A stretch of DNA of 64,000 bases, taken from Sporomusa malonica. Its GTDB lineage: Bacteria > Bacillota > Negativicutes > Sporomusales > Sporomusaceae. How positions within the stretch are numbered: position 1 is the stretch's first letter; each line of letters opens with the position of its first letter. Made by a program: the position numbers and the translations under genes. Of this stretch, positions 18,345 through 26,336 are shown in pieces. The DNA lies in contig NZ_FWXI01000016.1 in the NCBI RefSeq assembly GCF_900176355.1, positions 58,892 through 122,891 on the forward strand, read 5' to 3'. Under the pieces are notes generated by a model that was not told the origin of the DNA, did no database searches, and saw only the letters and a list, made by a program, of their open reading frames with translations.

Positions 18345-21300
18345 ATGGTTCGCAATTTCTTAAATAATAATCAGCTTATTTTAGCTTTATCAAGTATTGG
18401 TGATGGCGTTATCGTGTCTGATTTATTGGCAAATGTCGTATATATTAATCAACACGCTGAAACGATAATTGGGCAAAAATCAGATGAGGTCATTGGTAGA
18501 GACTTTGACGAGGTTTGTAGTATTATACACTGTGAAACCAGGCTGCCGATGCGCAGCCGGATTTTAGAGGTAATTCGGACTAATACTGCGTTGGGTTTTG
18601 AAAAACATGCGTCTATCTTGCGTAACGGAGAACTGGTATATGTTTCATCAACCTGCTCCCCTTTTGTCGATACAACGGGAAAAACAATTGGTACGATTAC
18701 TATCTTGCGTGATATTACAAGATTTAAAAAGTGGGAACTGCATTGTGTTAATGAAGAGAAGAACCTGCGCAATATTTTTAATTCCACACCAGTGGGGATG
18801 GTTCTTTTAGATAGCTCTTTCAAAATTACAGATATAAACAAGACCGCTCTGAATGTCAGCAATAAGTCCAAGAGTGAAGCATTAGGCGAGTGCTTTGGTA
18901 ATGCACTGCGGTGTGCGAATAGTACAAACCAATGTGGGGGTAGTCCTGATTGTCAAAGTTGTGAGATCAATTTTGCCATTCGGCGATCTTATCAATTCAA
19001 CGTTCCAGTAGATAATATCGAGTGTCAAAAAACGCTAAAACGCGGCGATGAAAAAAAGCTAATTTGGCTGAAAATCGGTGCTACACCGGTGATTATTAAT
19101 GGTGAGCGGAATGTTGTTGTCACAATTGTAAATATAACGGATGAAAAGGAACGCGAATTGACTGTTGCGGAGGCACGGGATTTTTATTTTTCCATGTTTG
19201 AGGGAATACCGGCCATTGTTTGGCGTACAGGAATGCAACAGGAGTACCTATATTTGAATGACTACTGGACAGATTTCACTGGACGCAAACTAGAAGAGGG
19301 GGCTCTTTTTCGCTGGCTTGAATTTGTCCATCCAGATGACCGAAAAGCATATTTTGATGCATCTTTGCAAGCGCTGCTGAAATCGGAAACCTATCAATCA
19401 GAGATTCGCATGTTACATAAAAGCGGAGAATACCGATGGCTATATTGCATAAACCGCCCCTTTTACGATTTAGCGGGCAATACAACTGGCTTTATTGGCA
19501 TGGGTTTAGACATAAATGATAGAAAGACAGCAGAAAAATCTTTAACCCGATATAAAACGCTTTTAGAAAAAGCACGTGATATCATTCTTTTTGTCGGAAT
19601 GGATGGACATATTATTGACGCCAATGATGCAGCAGTGCAGGCTTACGGGTATTCGCGAGAAGAGTTACTATCCTGTACCGTTTGGGATATACGGCAGTTG
19701 AAGGATTCGATTACAAAACAAATGCTGGCTGCTTATCGAGAAGGTGCATTCTTCGAGACAATGCACAGAAGAAAAGATGGAACTATTTTCCCGGTCGAAG
19801 TAAGCTCAAAAGGAACTATGATTGGAGATCAGGAAGTTCTGCTAAGTATCATACGAGATATTACTGAACGAAAAATTGCGGAACAAGAGCTAAAGGCAGC
19901 AAAGGAAGCCGCTGAGGCGGGGAGTAGGGCTAAAGGTGAGTTTCTCGCCAACATGAGTCATGAAATTCGTACCCCAATCAATGGTATTGTAGGAATGATT
20001 GATTTAACGCTTATGACAGGCTTAGATAACGAGCAGCAAGAGAATTTAATTACGGCTAAGTCTTGTGCAAATTCGTTAGTGGGCATTATCAACGATATTT
20101 TAGACTTTTCAAAGATAGAGGCTGGAAAACTCCATATCGACAGCATTAATTTTTGTCCTAAAGATATTGTTGAAGAAACGATTAGGGCCCATGCGATAAA
20201 AGCAGCAGAAAAAAACATTGATTTAAACTATATGTTTGCATCAACAATTCCACCAGTGTTAATAGGAGACCCTAACCGGTTGCGGCAAGTGCTTAACAAT
20301 TTGATTAGCAATGCCATAAAGTTTACCAGAACCGGCGAAATCACTGTATCAACTAAACGATCACTTGTTGACAACGGCGAGGTCGAGTTGCTTTTTTCTG
20401 TCACAGATACGGGGATTGGTATTTCACCGGAGGATATTTCTAAGCTATTTGAGCCGTTTAGCCAGGTTGATGGGTCGATTACCCGTAAGTTTGGGGGAAC
20501 TGGTCTTGGACTTGCTATTTCTAAGCAGTTGGTAGAAATGATGCATGGTTCTATTGGGGTAAAAAGTCAAGTCGGCGAGGGAACTAGCTTTTTCTTTACC
20601 ATCCAGTGTGGAATCGGTGATAAAATTCAGGAAAGACAAAAACCGGTTACAGCATCTTATAAAACGTTATTTCCGAAAAGGATCCTCTTAGCTGAGGATA
20701 ATATTGTCAATCAAGATGTGATTATGCGATTATTAAAACAAATCGGGCATTATGTTGAAGTAGCTAATCATGGCCTAGAGGTATTGGACTTATTAGAGCG
20801 TAATCAAAATCAGTTTGATTTGATTTTAATGGATATTCAAATGCCTCATATGGATGGCTTAGAGGTAACAACGCTTATTCGAGCCCGTGAAACAGTTATG
20901 GGGGGACATATGCCAATAATCGCTCTGACTGCGCATGCTTTGTATGGTGATAAGGAGCGGTTTATCGATTTGGGTATGGACGGCTATTTAGCAAAACCTA
21001 CTTCGATTTTGGCCTTGGCCCAAGAGATCGATGGTATTTGGCGGAAAGATGGGCAACTAGAGGAACTTAATGATTTGAAGGTTAACGAACAGGGAGAGTT
21101 TTACTCTGTTAAAACAACAAAGCAAACTTCTAGAATAGACAAGCTCTCTCTAGCAGAGCTATCCTACCGAGTAGAACAATTCCGGCTGTCCTTAGAGCGT
21201 GTTGATATTCCAGCAATTGAGGAATATGCGCACAGACTAAAAGACGAGTTTAACAAAATGGGGATTGATGAACTGAAAAATTTAGCCTTCAAGGTAGAAC

Positions 21301-21407
21301 TTGCGGCTAGGCGTGAGAATTTACAACAGATTACTGAAGTTGGAACACAGTTGCTGGACAACTTTTCGACATTAGTGCGAACCTATCATTATGCTAAGGA
21401 GGAGTGA
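18345..21407 (+). CDS. hybrid sensor histidine kinase with four PAS domains, receiver and HPt-like tail
   Basis: About 1020 residues. Four PAS domains fill the first 500 residues; the second contains a Cys-rich segment (CANSTNQCGGSPDCQSC). A HisKA domain follows with His539 (MSHEIRTPINGI), then an HATPase_c domain (DTGIGISPED, GTGLGLAIS), a receiver with D830 (LMDIQMPHMDG), and a C-terminal HPt-like helical bundle with His963 in AHRLKDEF, which departs from the usual AHTLKGSS. GGGTGA before ATG 18345 supports that start; the GTG at 18321 has no site. It follows cheB by 49 bases and overlaps the ribosome-binding site of the next receiver gene, which it may phosphorylate. Confidence 0.87.
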   Translation: MVRNFLNNNQLILALSSIGDGVIVSDLLANVVYINQHAETIIGQKSDEVIGRDFDEVCSIIHCETRLPMRSRILEVIRTNTALGFEKHASILRNGELVYVSSTCSPFVDTTGKTIGTITILRDITRFKKWELHCVNEEKNLRNIFNSTPVGMVLLDSSFKITDINKTALNVSNKSKSEALGECFGNALRCANSTNQCGGSPDCQSCEINFAIRRSYQFNVPVDNIECQKTLKRGDEKKLIWLKIGATPVIINGERNVVVTIVNITDEKERELTVAEARDFYFSMFEGIPAIVWRTGMQQEYLYLNDYWTDFTGRKLEEGALFRWLEFVHPDDRKAYFDASLQALLKSETYQSEIRMLHKSGEYRWLYCINRPFYDLAGNTTGFIGMGLDINDRKTAEKSLTRYKTLLEKARDIILFVGMDGHIIDANDAAVQAYGYSREELLSCTVWDIRQLKDSITKQMLAAYREGAFFETMHRRKDGTIFPVEVSSKGTMIGDQEVLLSIIRDITERKIAEQELKAAKEAAEAGSRAKGEFLANMSHEIRTPINGIVGMIDLTLMTGLDNEQQENLITAKSCANSLVGIINDILDFSKIEAGKLHIDSINFCPKDIVEETIRAHAIKAAEKNIDLNYMFASTIPPVLIGDPNRLRQVLNNLISNAIKFTRTGEITVSTKRSLVDNGEVELLFSVTDTGIGISPEDISKLFEPFSQVDGSITRKFGGTGLGLAISKQLVEMMHGSIGVKSQVGEGTSFFFTIQCGIGDKIQERQKPVTASYKTLFPKRILLAEDNIVNQDVIMRLLKQIGHYVEVANHGLEVLDLLERNQNQFDLILMDIQMPHMDGLEVTTLIRARETVMGGHMPIIALTAHALYGDKERFIDLGMDGYLAKPTSILALAQEIDGIWRKDGQLEELNDLKVNEQGEFYSVKTTKQTSRIDKLSLAELSYRVEQFRLSLERVDIPAIEEYAHRLKDEFNKMGIDELKNLAFKVELAARRENLQQITEVGTQLLDNFSTLVRTYHYAKEE

Positions 21408-21409
21408 AA

Positions 21410-21805
21410 ATGAGGATACTAATTGCCGAGGACGATTTAACAAGTAGAAAATTTTTAGCAAAGTTTTTGTCTCAATATGGTGAATGTGATGTAACGGTTG
21501 ACGGATTGGAGGCACTTGACGCTTACTTGCTGGCGTTAAAGGAAAACCAACCCTATGACCTCATCTGCTTGGACATTATGATGCCCAAAGTAGATGGCGT
21601 AAAAGCACTAAAGGCCATTCGGGATCTTGAAAAGCAAAAGGGAGTCAAACCTGAAAATCGTGCAAAGGTTATCATGGTCACTGCGCTTGCCGAAACCCAG
21701 TATGTACAACATTCCTTTGACATAGGCTGTGAGGCTTATGCTGCAAAACCAGTTGATACTGACAAGCTTGTGGAAGTTTTGAAAAAATTAGAGTTGATTC
21801 AGTGA
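21410..21805 (+). CDS. single-domain response regulator
   Basis: A 131-residue receiver domain (AEDD acidic pocket, phospho-acceptor in LICLDIMMPKVDG, conserved K in AAKPV) with no output domain. ATG 21410 is placed 7 bases after a full AAGGAGG. It starts two bases after the stop of the hybrid kinase, so the two genes are translationally linked. It ends the chemosensory operon. Confidence 0.9.
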   Translation: MRILIAEDDLTSRKFLAKFLSQYGECDVTVDGLEALDAYLLALKENQPYDLICLDIMMPKVDGVKALKAIRDLEKQKGVKPENRAKVIMVTALAETQYVQHSFDIGCEAYAAKPVDTDKLVEVLKKLELIQ

Positions 21806-21808
21806 AAC

Positions 21809-21853
21809 AATGCGCCTTAGTAAGCCGTAATGTGCTACTTGGGCGCATTTTCT
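21809..21853 (+). terminator. terminator at the end of the chemosensory operon
   Basis: AATGCGCC (21809-21816) pairs with GGCGCATT (21842-21849), followed by TTCT. The stem is short with a 25-base loop that can fold further. Confidence 0.6.
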
Positions 21854-22532
21854 AATCTTCTAATCTTTTATTAGAGTTTCTATAAATCAATTGTGTATCT
21901 GATTGAATTGGAACTGGTTCCGCTGGCCTGGGAGGCTGACGGAACCTTTTGCTGTTATGGGACGGTGGTGGAGATCCACGGCATGAGATGAATTTTATTA
22001 AGAGTTAAGGCACTATTTGTCATATGGAGGATAGTGCTTTTTTATTTCAACTAAAATTTTTGGTTATCGCTCTATTATTATTATCAAATTATTTTTTAGC
22101 TCAAGTCATGCTGATAATTGTAATTTGTTTGCCGAGCCCTGAAAAAAAACTGACAATTTATTTTTAGTTTTAACAAGAGATGATTTTAGTTTTATAGGAT
22201 ATAAGTCCTAGCCAGTGTAAGTTGTTAATAACTTTGAGAGGTTAGTTAAAAGAGTGTCGAAAGCGGTATTAATAAAATTATTGCAAATAATCGCAGTAGT
22301 TAGTAATATTTACATCACCGGATAAATTTACAATTATTACCAAATAAAAAGCCGTTAATATTTTATACCGAAGCAGGCAACATCTGAACATAGGTGTTTA
22401 GTCCTAGTAGTAGCGTGACAAATGGCTTTCTGTTTACCAGCGTTTAAGGGCGAGGCCTTTACAGATGCAAAGGTAAGGTATTACAGGGTTTGAATCATGA
22501 AAGAATATCCGCTGATTTAGGGGGATGGAAAA
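21854..22532 (+). other. long non-coding region upstream of the LytTR regulator
   Basis: About 680 bases have no plausible gene. They hold a hairpin GGTTCCG (21916-21922)/CGGAACC (21940-21946) followed by TTTT, a second terminator-like hairpin at 22009-22044, an AT-rich stretch, and a more GC-rich stretch around 22380-22500 just before the LytTR ribosome-binding site that may form structured leader RNA. I looked for the conserved cores of the c-di-GMP riboswitches and did not find them. The region may also hold the promoter of the regulator, which I cannot place. Confidence 0.5.
22009..22044 (+). repeat. terminator-like hairpin, copy 1 of a repeated element
   Basis: The arms GGCACTATTTGT and ATAGTGCTTT are separated by 10 bases. 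The same arms with identical spacing occur at 60419-60450. The T run after the stem suggests a terminator. Confidence 0.65.
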
Positions 22533-23237
22533 ATGGTCAACATCATATTAGTTGATGATCCACGTTGTTCGTTGGAAGAACTGGCATGCGAGCTAGGTTC
22601 CCGAGTAGAAATTGCCGGTAGCTTTATCAATTTGTTTGAAGCTGTGGAAAAGATAAAAGAAATGAAAGTAACTGGTAAGCCTTTTAGTGGCGAAACCCCT
22701 GAGACCGATAGGCTAAAAGCAGCCTGCATGAGATTAAAATGCGCTTCGGATACCGGAACTGTCCTTATATTGGCGCATGCCCAATCTGCTTTAGAATCGT
22801 CTAAAAATACTGACGTAAAGGAAGAGCGACTAAATAAACAAATCGCTCGAAAAAATCCTGACCGGATAACCTTGTGGGAGGGAGAACGGATTGTAGTGGT
22901 AAGCATTGAAAAAATTTCCTGCTGTTTCTTGCAAAAGGGGAACCGCAAAGTCACTGTTGTGGCTGAAAACAAAATCTATCAAAGCAATTATACGTTAAAT
23001 GCCTTTTTAGATAAGGTTGGCAGTGAAAGATTAGTGCGCTGCCACCGAAGTTTTGCTATTAATCCTGACTATTTAGCAGAGATGATTCCAGGAGAAAACA
23101 ATACCATGATTGCTAGGGTCGCTGGCTACAATAGAGAGATTCCGGTCAGCAGGCAGTTCAGCCCTACGCTTAGGACTATTGTCGGACTACGTACTAGGAC
23201 TGACTGTAAGAAATATAGTACACTTAATAATCTTTAA
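22533..23237 (+). CDS. LytTR-family DNA-binding regulator with atypical N-terminal domain
   Basis: A 234-residue protein. The C-terminal 105 residues are a LytTR DNA-binding domain (FLQKGNRKVTVV, FLDKVGSERLVRCHRSFAINPDYL, IPVSR). The N-terminus begins like a receiver (NIILVDDPRCS) but lacks the phospho-acceptor strand, so it is a divergent or shortened receiver. It is preceded by a GGGGGATGG site. It sits immediately upstream of the polysaccharide operon, whose promoter carries two 9-bp direct repeats spaced like LytTR sites. The inference is that it is the activator of that promoter and of three similar ones further right. Confidence 0.85.
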   Translation: MVNIILVDDPRCSLEELACELGSRVEIAGSFINLFEAVEKIKEMKVTGKPFSGETPETDRLKAACMRLKCASDTGTVLILAHAQSALESSKNTDVKEERLNKQIARKNPDRITLWEGERIVVVSIEKISCCFLQKGNRKVTVVAENKIYQSNYTLNAFLDKVGSERLVRCHRSFAINPDYLAEMIPGENNTMIARVAGYNREIPVSRQFSPTLRTIVGLRTRTDCKKYSTLNNL

Positions 23238-23270
23238 ATTGTTTATGCTGATATAAGTGCATCTTGTAAA

Positions 23271-23339
23271 TCAACTCATGACTGTATAAGCGCAACTCAT
23301 ACCAAATTGCTTGCGGCATAAATTTTGTATATCTATAAT
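23271..23339 (+). promoter_or_regulatory. direct-repeat promoter 1 (polysaccharide operon)
   Basis: Box 1 TCAACTCAT (23271-23279), 12 bp, box 2 GCAACTCAT (23292-23300), 10 bp, TTGCGG (23311-23316), 17 bp, TATAAT (23334-23339). Transcription should start near 23346, giving a leader of about 85 bases before 23431. On the opposite strand box 1 reads TGAGTTGAT, close to the LytTR consensus with core GTT. The same geometry recurs at 52881, 60485 and 61013. Confidence 0.75.
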
Positions 23340-23430
23340 AAAATTATAAATATACAAAATTTACCAAAGGGGAGATGTAGTTTATAGGATTTGCGGGTCT
23401 GGGACGAAAAAAGTTTGTGGAGGTTCATCA

Positions 23431-24063
23431 ATGAGGAAAACAGTGAGTATTGCCTTAGCTCTTCTCATGATGCTGAGTGTAGTCAATATTGCCTGGGCAG
23501 AGGATTATCGCCTAGGACCGGGAGACGTACTGTCCATTAACGTGCTGGGGTTCGATGAACTGCAGGTCGAAGATCTGGTTGTCAGGGCAGATGGCAAGAT
23601 CGCATATCCATTGATCGGTGAAGTACAAGTCAGTGGACATTCGACTAGTGAGTTAACTGAAACTATCACGGCGGGTATTAGCCACTATACAAATGATCCA
23701 AAGGTTACAGTAAACGTAACCAAATTTCGCACGACCCGTGTTTATGTTTTAGGCGAGGTAGCTAGGCCTGGGATGTATGAGCTTGAAAAGCAACACTTGC
23801 TACTTGATGCGATCGGAGCTGCTGGTGGCTATACCAAGGACGCTTTGAAAAAGAAAGTCTATATCCTGCATAAAGATTGTAATAATCAACCGCTGGAGAT
23901 TAACCTGATTAAACTTCTAAGACAGGGAGATATGACTCAGAACTGTGTGTTAAATGATGGGGATGTGGTGTATTTTGCTCACAGCGGGCGGATCGACTTT
24001 AGTAGAGATATACTGCCATTTTTCAGCGTTGCCTATCAAATTAAGAAATTTAATGATGATTAG
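23431..24063 (+). CDS. polysaccharide export protein (Wza/OtnA-like)
   Basis: A 210-residue secreted protein. Its signal peptide ends near AWA-ED (residue 23) and there is no lipobox cysteine. A Poly_export domain follows (YRLGPGDVLSINVLG, KFRTTRVYVLGEV) with a SLBB segment (PGMYELEKQHLLLDAIGAAGG). Wza-type proteins carry polysaccharide across an outer membrane, which fits a diderm Firmicute. It is short compared with classical Wza (about 380 residues), as is common in this group. It is the first gene of the polysaccharide operon, with GGAGG 7 bases before the ATG. Confidence 0.88.
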   Translation: MRKTVSIALALLMMLSVVNIAWAEDYRLGPGDVLSINVLGFDELQVEDLVVRADGKIAYPLIGEVQVSGHSTSELTETITAGISHYTNDPKVTVNVTKFRTTRVYVLGEVARPGMYELEKQHLLLDAIGAAGGYTKDALKKKVYILHKDCNNQPLEINLIKLLRQGDMTQNCVLNDGDVVYFAHSGRIDFSRDILPFFSVAYQIKKFNDD

Positions 24064-24107
24064 CTTGCGTACGCGCGATTGCTTAAAATCACACGGAGGA
24101 ATGTGAC

Positions 24108-25553
24108 ATGACTCAGATAATCAGCGATTTGCGAAAGTGCAGATGGCTTATCAAAGAAAGATATGGCCTAATATTAACTACCTGTTTGCTGGGAGTGGTT
24201 CTCGCTTTGAGTGTCAACCTTACCACTCCGCCCACATACGAAGCTGTAACCAGTCTGCGGGTTAATCAGTCCCAAGGTGTGCCCTTACTTGCAGATATGG
24301 CAGGAGGATCACATCTCAATATCAAACAAGCCATGGCTAATTATGCAGCCCTGCTCAAGAGCCGTACGGTTGTACAAGCAGCCATCGACCAGATCTACCA
24401 AGATAAAGGTATTTCTCCCCAATATGAACAGCTGATCCCCAATATCACAATTAAGCCCGCCAAGGAAGCGGATATCTTATACATCACGGTACAGTCTAGC
24501 TCACCGAAGGAAGCGCAATTGCTTGCTAACACACTCGGTGAAACTCTCGTTTCTTTGTTGGCAAACGAACAAGGCGTAGTCAGGGAATTCATCGGTCAGC
24601 GACTGAAGGATTCTAAGCAGGAACTGGAGCAAGCGGAAGGATTACTGGAAAAATATAAACGAGACCAAAAGATGCTTGGTTCTGATATTCAGTCTAGGGC
24701 TATGGCAGAAAAGCTTTCCGCGCTCGATAAAATGGTAGCAGAAAACACTGTGAATCTAGTAACTGCTCAGGCGAAACTTGGCAATGCTGAGCGGCAATTA
24801 GCTGGACAAAAACCTGGCCTTGTGGCCGATAACTCACTAATTCAACAACATAAGTCCAAATTGGCAGATTTAGAAGTAGAATTAGCAAGTATATCTCCTA
24901 AATATGCAGATAATCATCCGAAAGTAGTGTCGCTCAGGGCGGCTATAACAGAAACCAGATCCAAACTGAATGCGGAAGTGGCGCGAGTTCTTAACTCAGA
25001 AGCTGCTTCTGGAAATCCAATCAACCAAGCACTGCTGCAGGAAAAAATAATGGCGGAAGCTGATATAGCTGCTGCCTCGGCGCAAAAAAGGGTCATCGGA
25101 AACATCTTGGCCAATAGTGAAAAGGATATGGCGTCTCTTCCAGCTAAGGAGCAGGGGATAACACGGTTGATGCGAGATGCGCAAGTGGCTCAGGAAATAT
25201 ATATTATGCTAGACAAACGCTATGAAGAGGCGCGAATTAATGAGGTAATGCAGCCTAGAGACGTCAAGGTGCTGGATGCAGCTATTGCTCCTGAATTACC
25301 GATTAAATCTCGAAAGATGCTAATTTTGTTAATTGGGGCGGTGCTTGGACTACTTGTAGGAGCAGCAATAGCATTTTTAGTTGAATACGCCAAACGGCCA
25401 ATTCTTAATGATCAGGAGGCTAAGGGGCTTCTGGGATTGCCAGTTCTAGGAATTATACCGGATTTTGGAGCAGATATTAATTTTCCAAGAGAGTCGTTTG
25501 GGAATAAAGTCCGTAGATTCTTCTTCTTAGATAGGCTTAAATTAAAAAGATAA
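24108..25553 (+). CDS. polysaccharide chain-length determinant / co-polymerase (Wzz, GNVR type)
   Basis: A 481-residue inner-membrane protein with a TM helix at about residues 21-40, a large periplasmic coiled-coil region (two long helical stretches around 160-310), a GNVR-like segment (PAKEQGITRLMRDAQVAQEIYIML), and a second TM helix at about 402-425 after PELPIKSRKM. There is no fused kinase domain; the tyrosine kinase is the next gene, which is the Gram-positive-like split arrangement. It controls chain length and export together with the neighbouring kinase. Confidence 0.9.
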   Translation: MTQIISDLRKCRWLIKERYGLILTTCLLGVVLALSVNLTTPPTYEAVTSLRVNQSQGVPLLADMAGGSHLNIKQAMANYAALLKSRTVVQAAIDQIYQDKGISPQYEQLIPNITIKPAKEADILYITVQSSSPKEAQLLANTLGETLVSLLANEQGVVREFIGQRLKDSKQELEQAEGLLEKYKRDQKMLGSDIQSRAMAEKLSALDKMVAENTVNLVTAQAKLGNAERQLAGQKPGLVADNSLIQQHKSKLADLEVELASISPKYADNHPKVVSLRAAITETRSKLNAEVARVLNSEAASGNPINQALLQEKIMAEADIAAASAQKRVIGNILANSEKDMASLPAKEQGITRLMRDAQVAQEIYIMLDKRYEEARINEVMQPRDVKVLDAAIAPELPIKSRKMLILLIGAVLGLLVGAAIAFLVEYAKRPILNDQEAKGLLGLPVLGIIPDFGADINFPRESFGNKVRRFFFLDRLKLKR

Positions 25554-25621
25554 TCTCCTGAAAAGTGTATAAATGCTTTACGAGTAAGGAGTAAAACTGT
25601 GGATGCGAGGTTAGATGTTAA

Positions 25622-26317
25622 ATGATGGATGTCAGAACGTTGGTTGTAAATCATAGTCCTAAATCTATTTGGGCTGAGGCGTTTCGCGCGTTTAGAACAA
25701 AGATATTACACTCCAAAAAAGACAGTATTGTAAAGAGTATATTATTTACGAGTGCCAGTGCGGGAGAGGGGAAATCTGTGACGGTTGCTAACACAGCCGT
25801 TGTGTTAGCGCAGACAGGCAAGAAAGTAATTATACTGGATTGCGATTTACGCAAACCTGTTCAACATGAAATTTTTAAGAAAAGAAAAACAAATCGTGGT
25901 TTGACAAACTTTTTGAATGGGGAATGTTCAATATCAGATATAGTACAAGATACCGGTATCCCGAATCTTCGGTTGATTACTAGTGGTCCAATACTGTTCA
26001 ACCCATCTGAGCTTCTGGACTCTGATAAAGTTGAGGAAGCAATATTCTCACTCAAGAGCCAAGCTGACTATATAATTGTCGATAGTCCCCCGGTTTTGCC
26101 GGTTACTGATGCTTGTATTCTGGGATCGAAGGTGGACGGAATTATATTAGTGGTAGGAGTGGGAAAGGTTCAGCCTGAGATGGCTCTAAGGGCTAAGGAG
26201 CACCTGGAAACAGTGAATGGCAATATATTAGGCGTAATAATTAACCGTTCCGACACATTTGTAGAGCAAAGTGCTTATTATCATTATTGTGAGAACGTAG
26301 AGAAAGCTGCAAATTGA
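25622..26317 (+). CDS. bacterial tyrosine kinase (CpsD/CapB type)
   Basis: A 231-residue P-loop BY-kinase with Walker A SASAGEGKS, Walker A' VIILDCDLRKP, Walker B YIIVDSPPV, and a short C-terminal tyrosine cluster (SAYYHYC) as the likely autophosphorylation site. It regulates polymerisation together with the preceding Wzz-like adaptor. No CpsB/YwqE-type phosphatase is encoded in the window. An eight-codon frame (GTG 25599) behind AAGGAG ends in TGA overlapping the ATG region, and may couple translation. Confidence 0.9.
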   Translation: MMDVRTLVVNHSPKSIWAEAFRAFRTKILHSKKDSIVKSILFTSASAGEGKSVTVANTAVVLAQTGKKVIILDCDLRKPVQHEIFKKRKTNRGLTNFLNGECSISDIVQDTGIPNLRLITSGPILFNPSELLDSDKVEEAIFSLKSQADYIIVDSPPVLPVTDACILGSKVDGIILVVGVGKVQPEMALRAKEHLETVNGNILGVIINRSDTFVEQSAYYHYCENVEKAAN

Positions 26318-26336
26318 TCGGTTGGGGGATGTTCTA

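Noticed and set aside
21854..22532. Cyclic di-GMP riboswitch upstream of the LytTR gene
   Set aside because: The conserved cores of class I and class II c-di-GMP riboswitches were sought by eye and not found.
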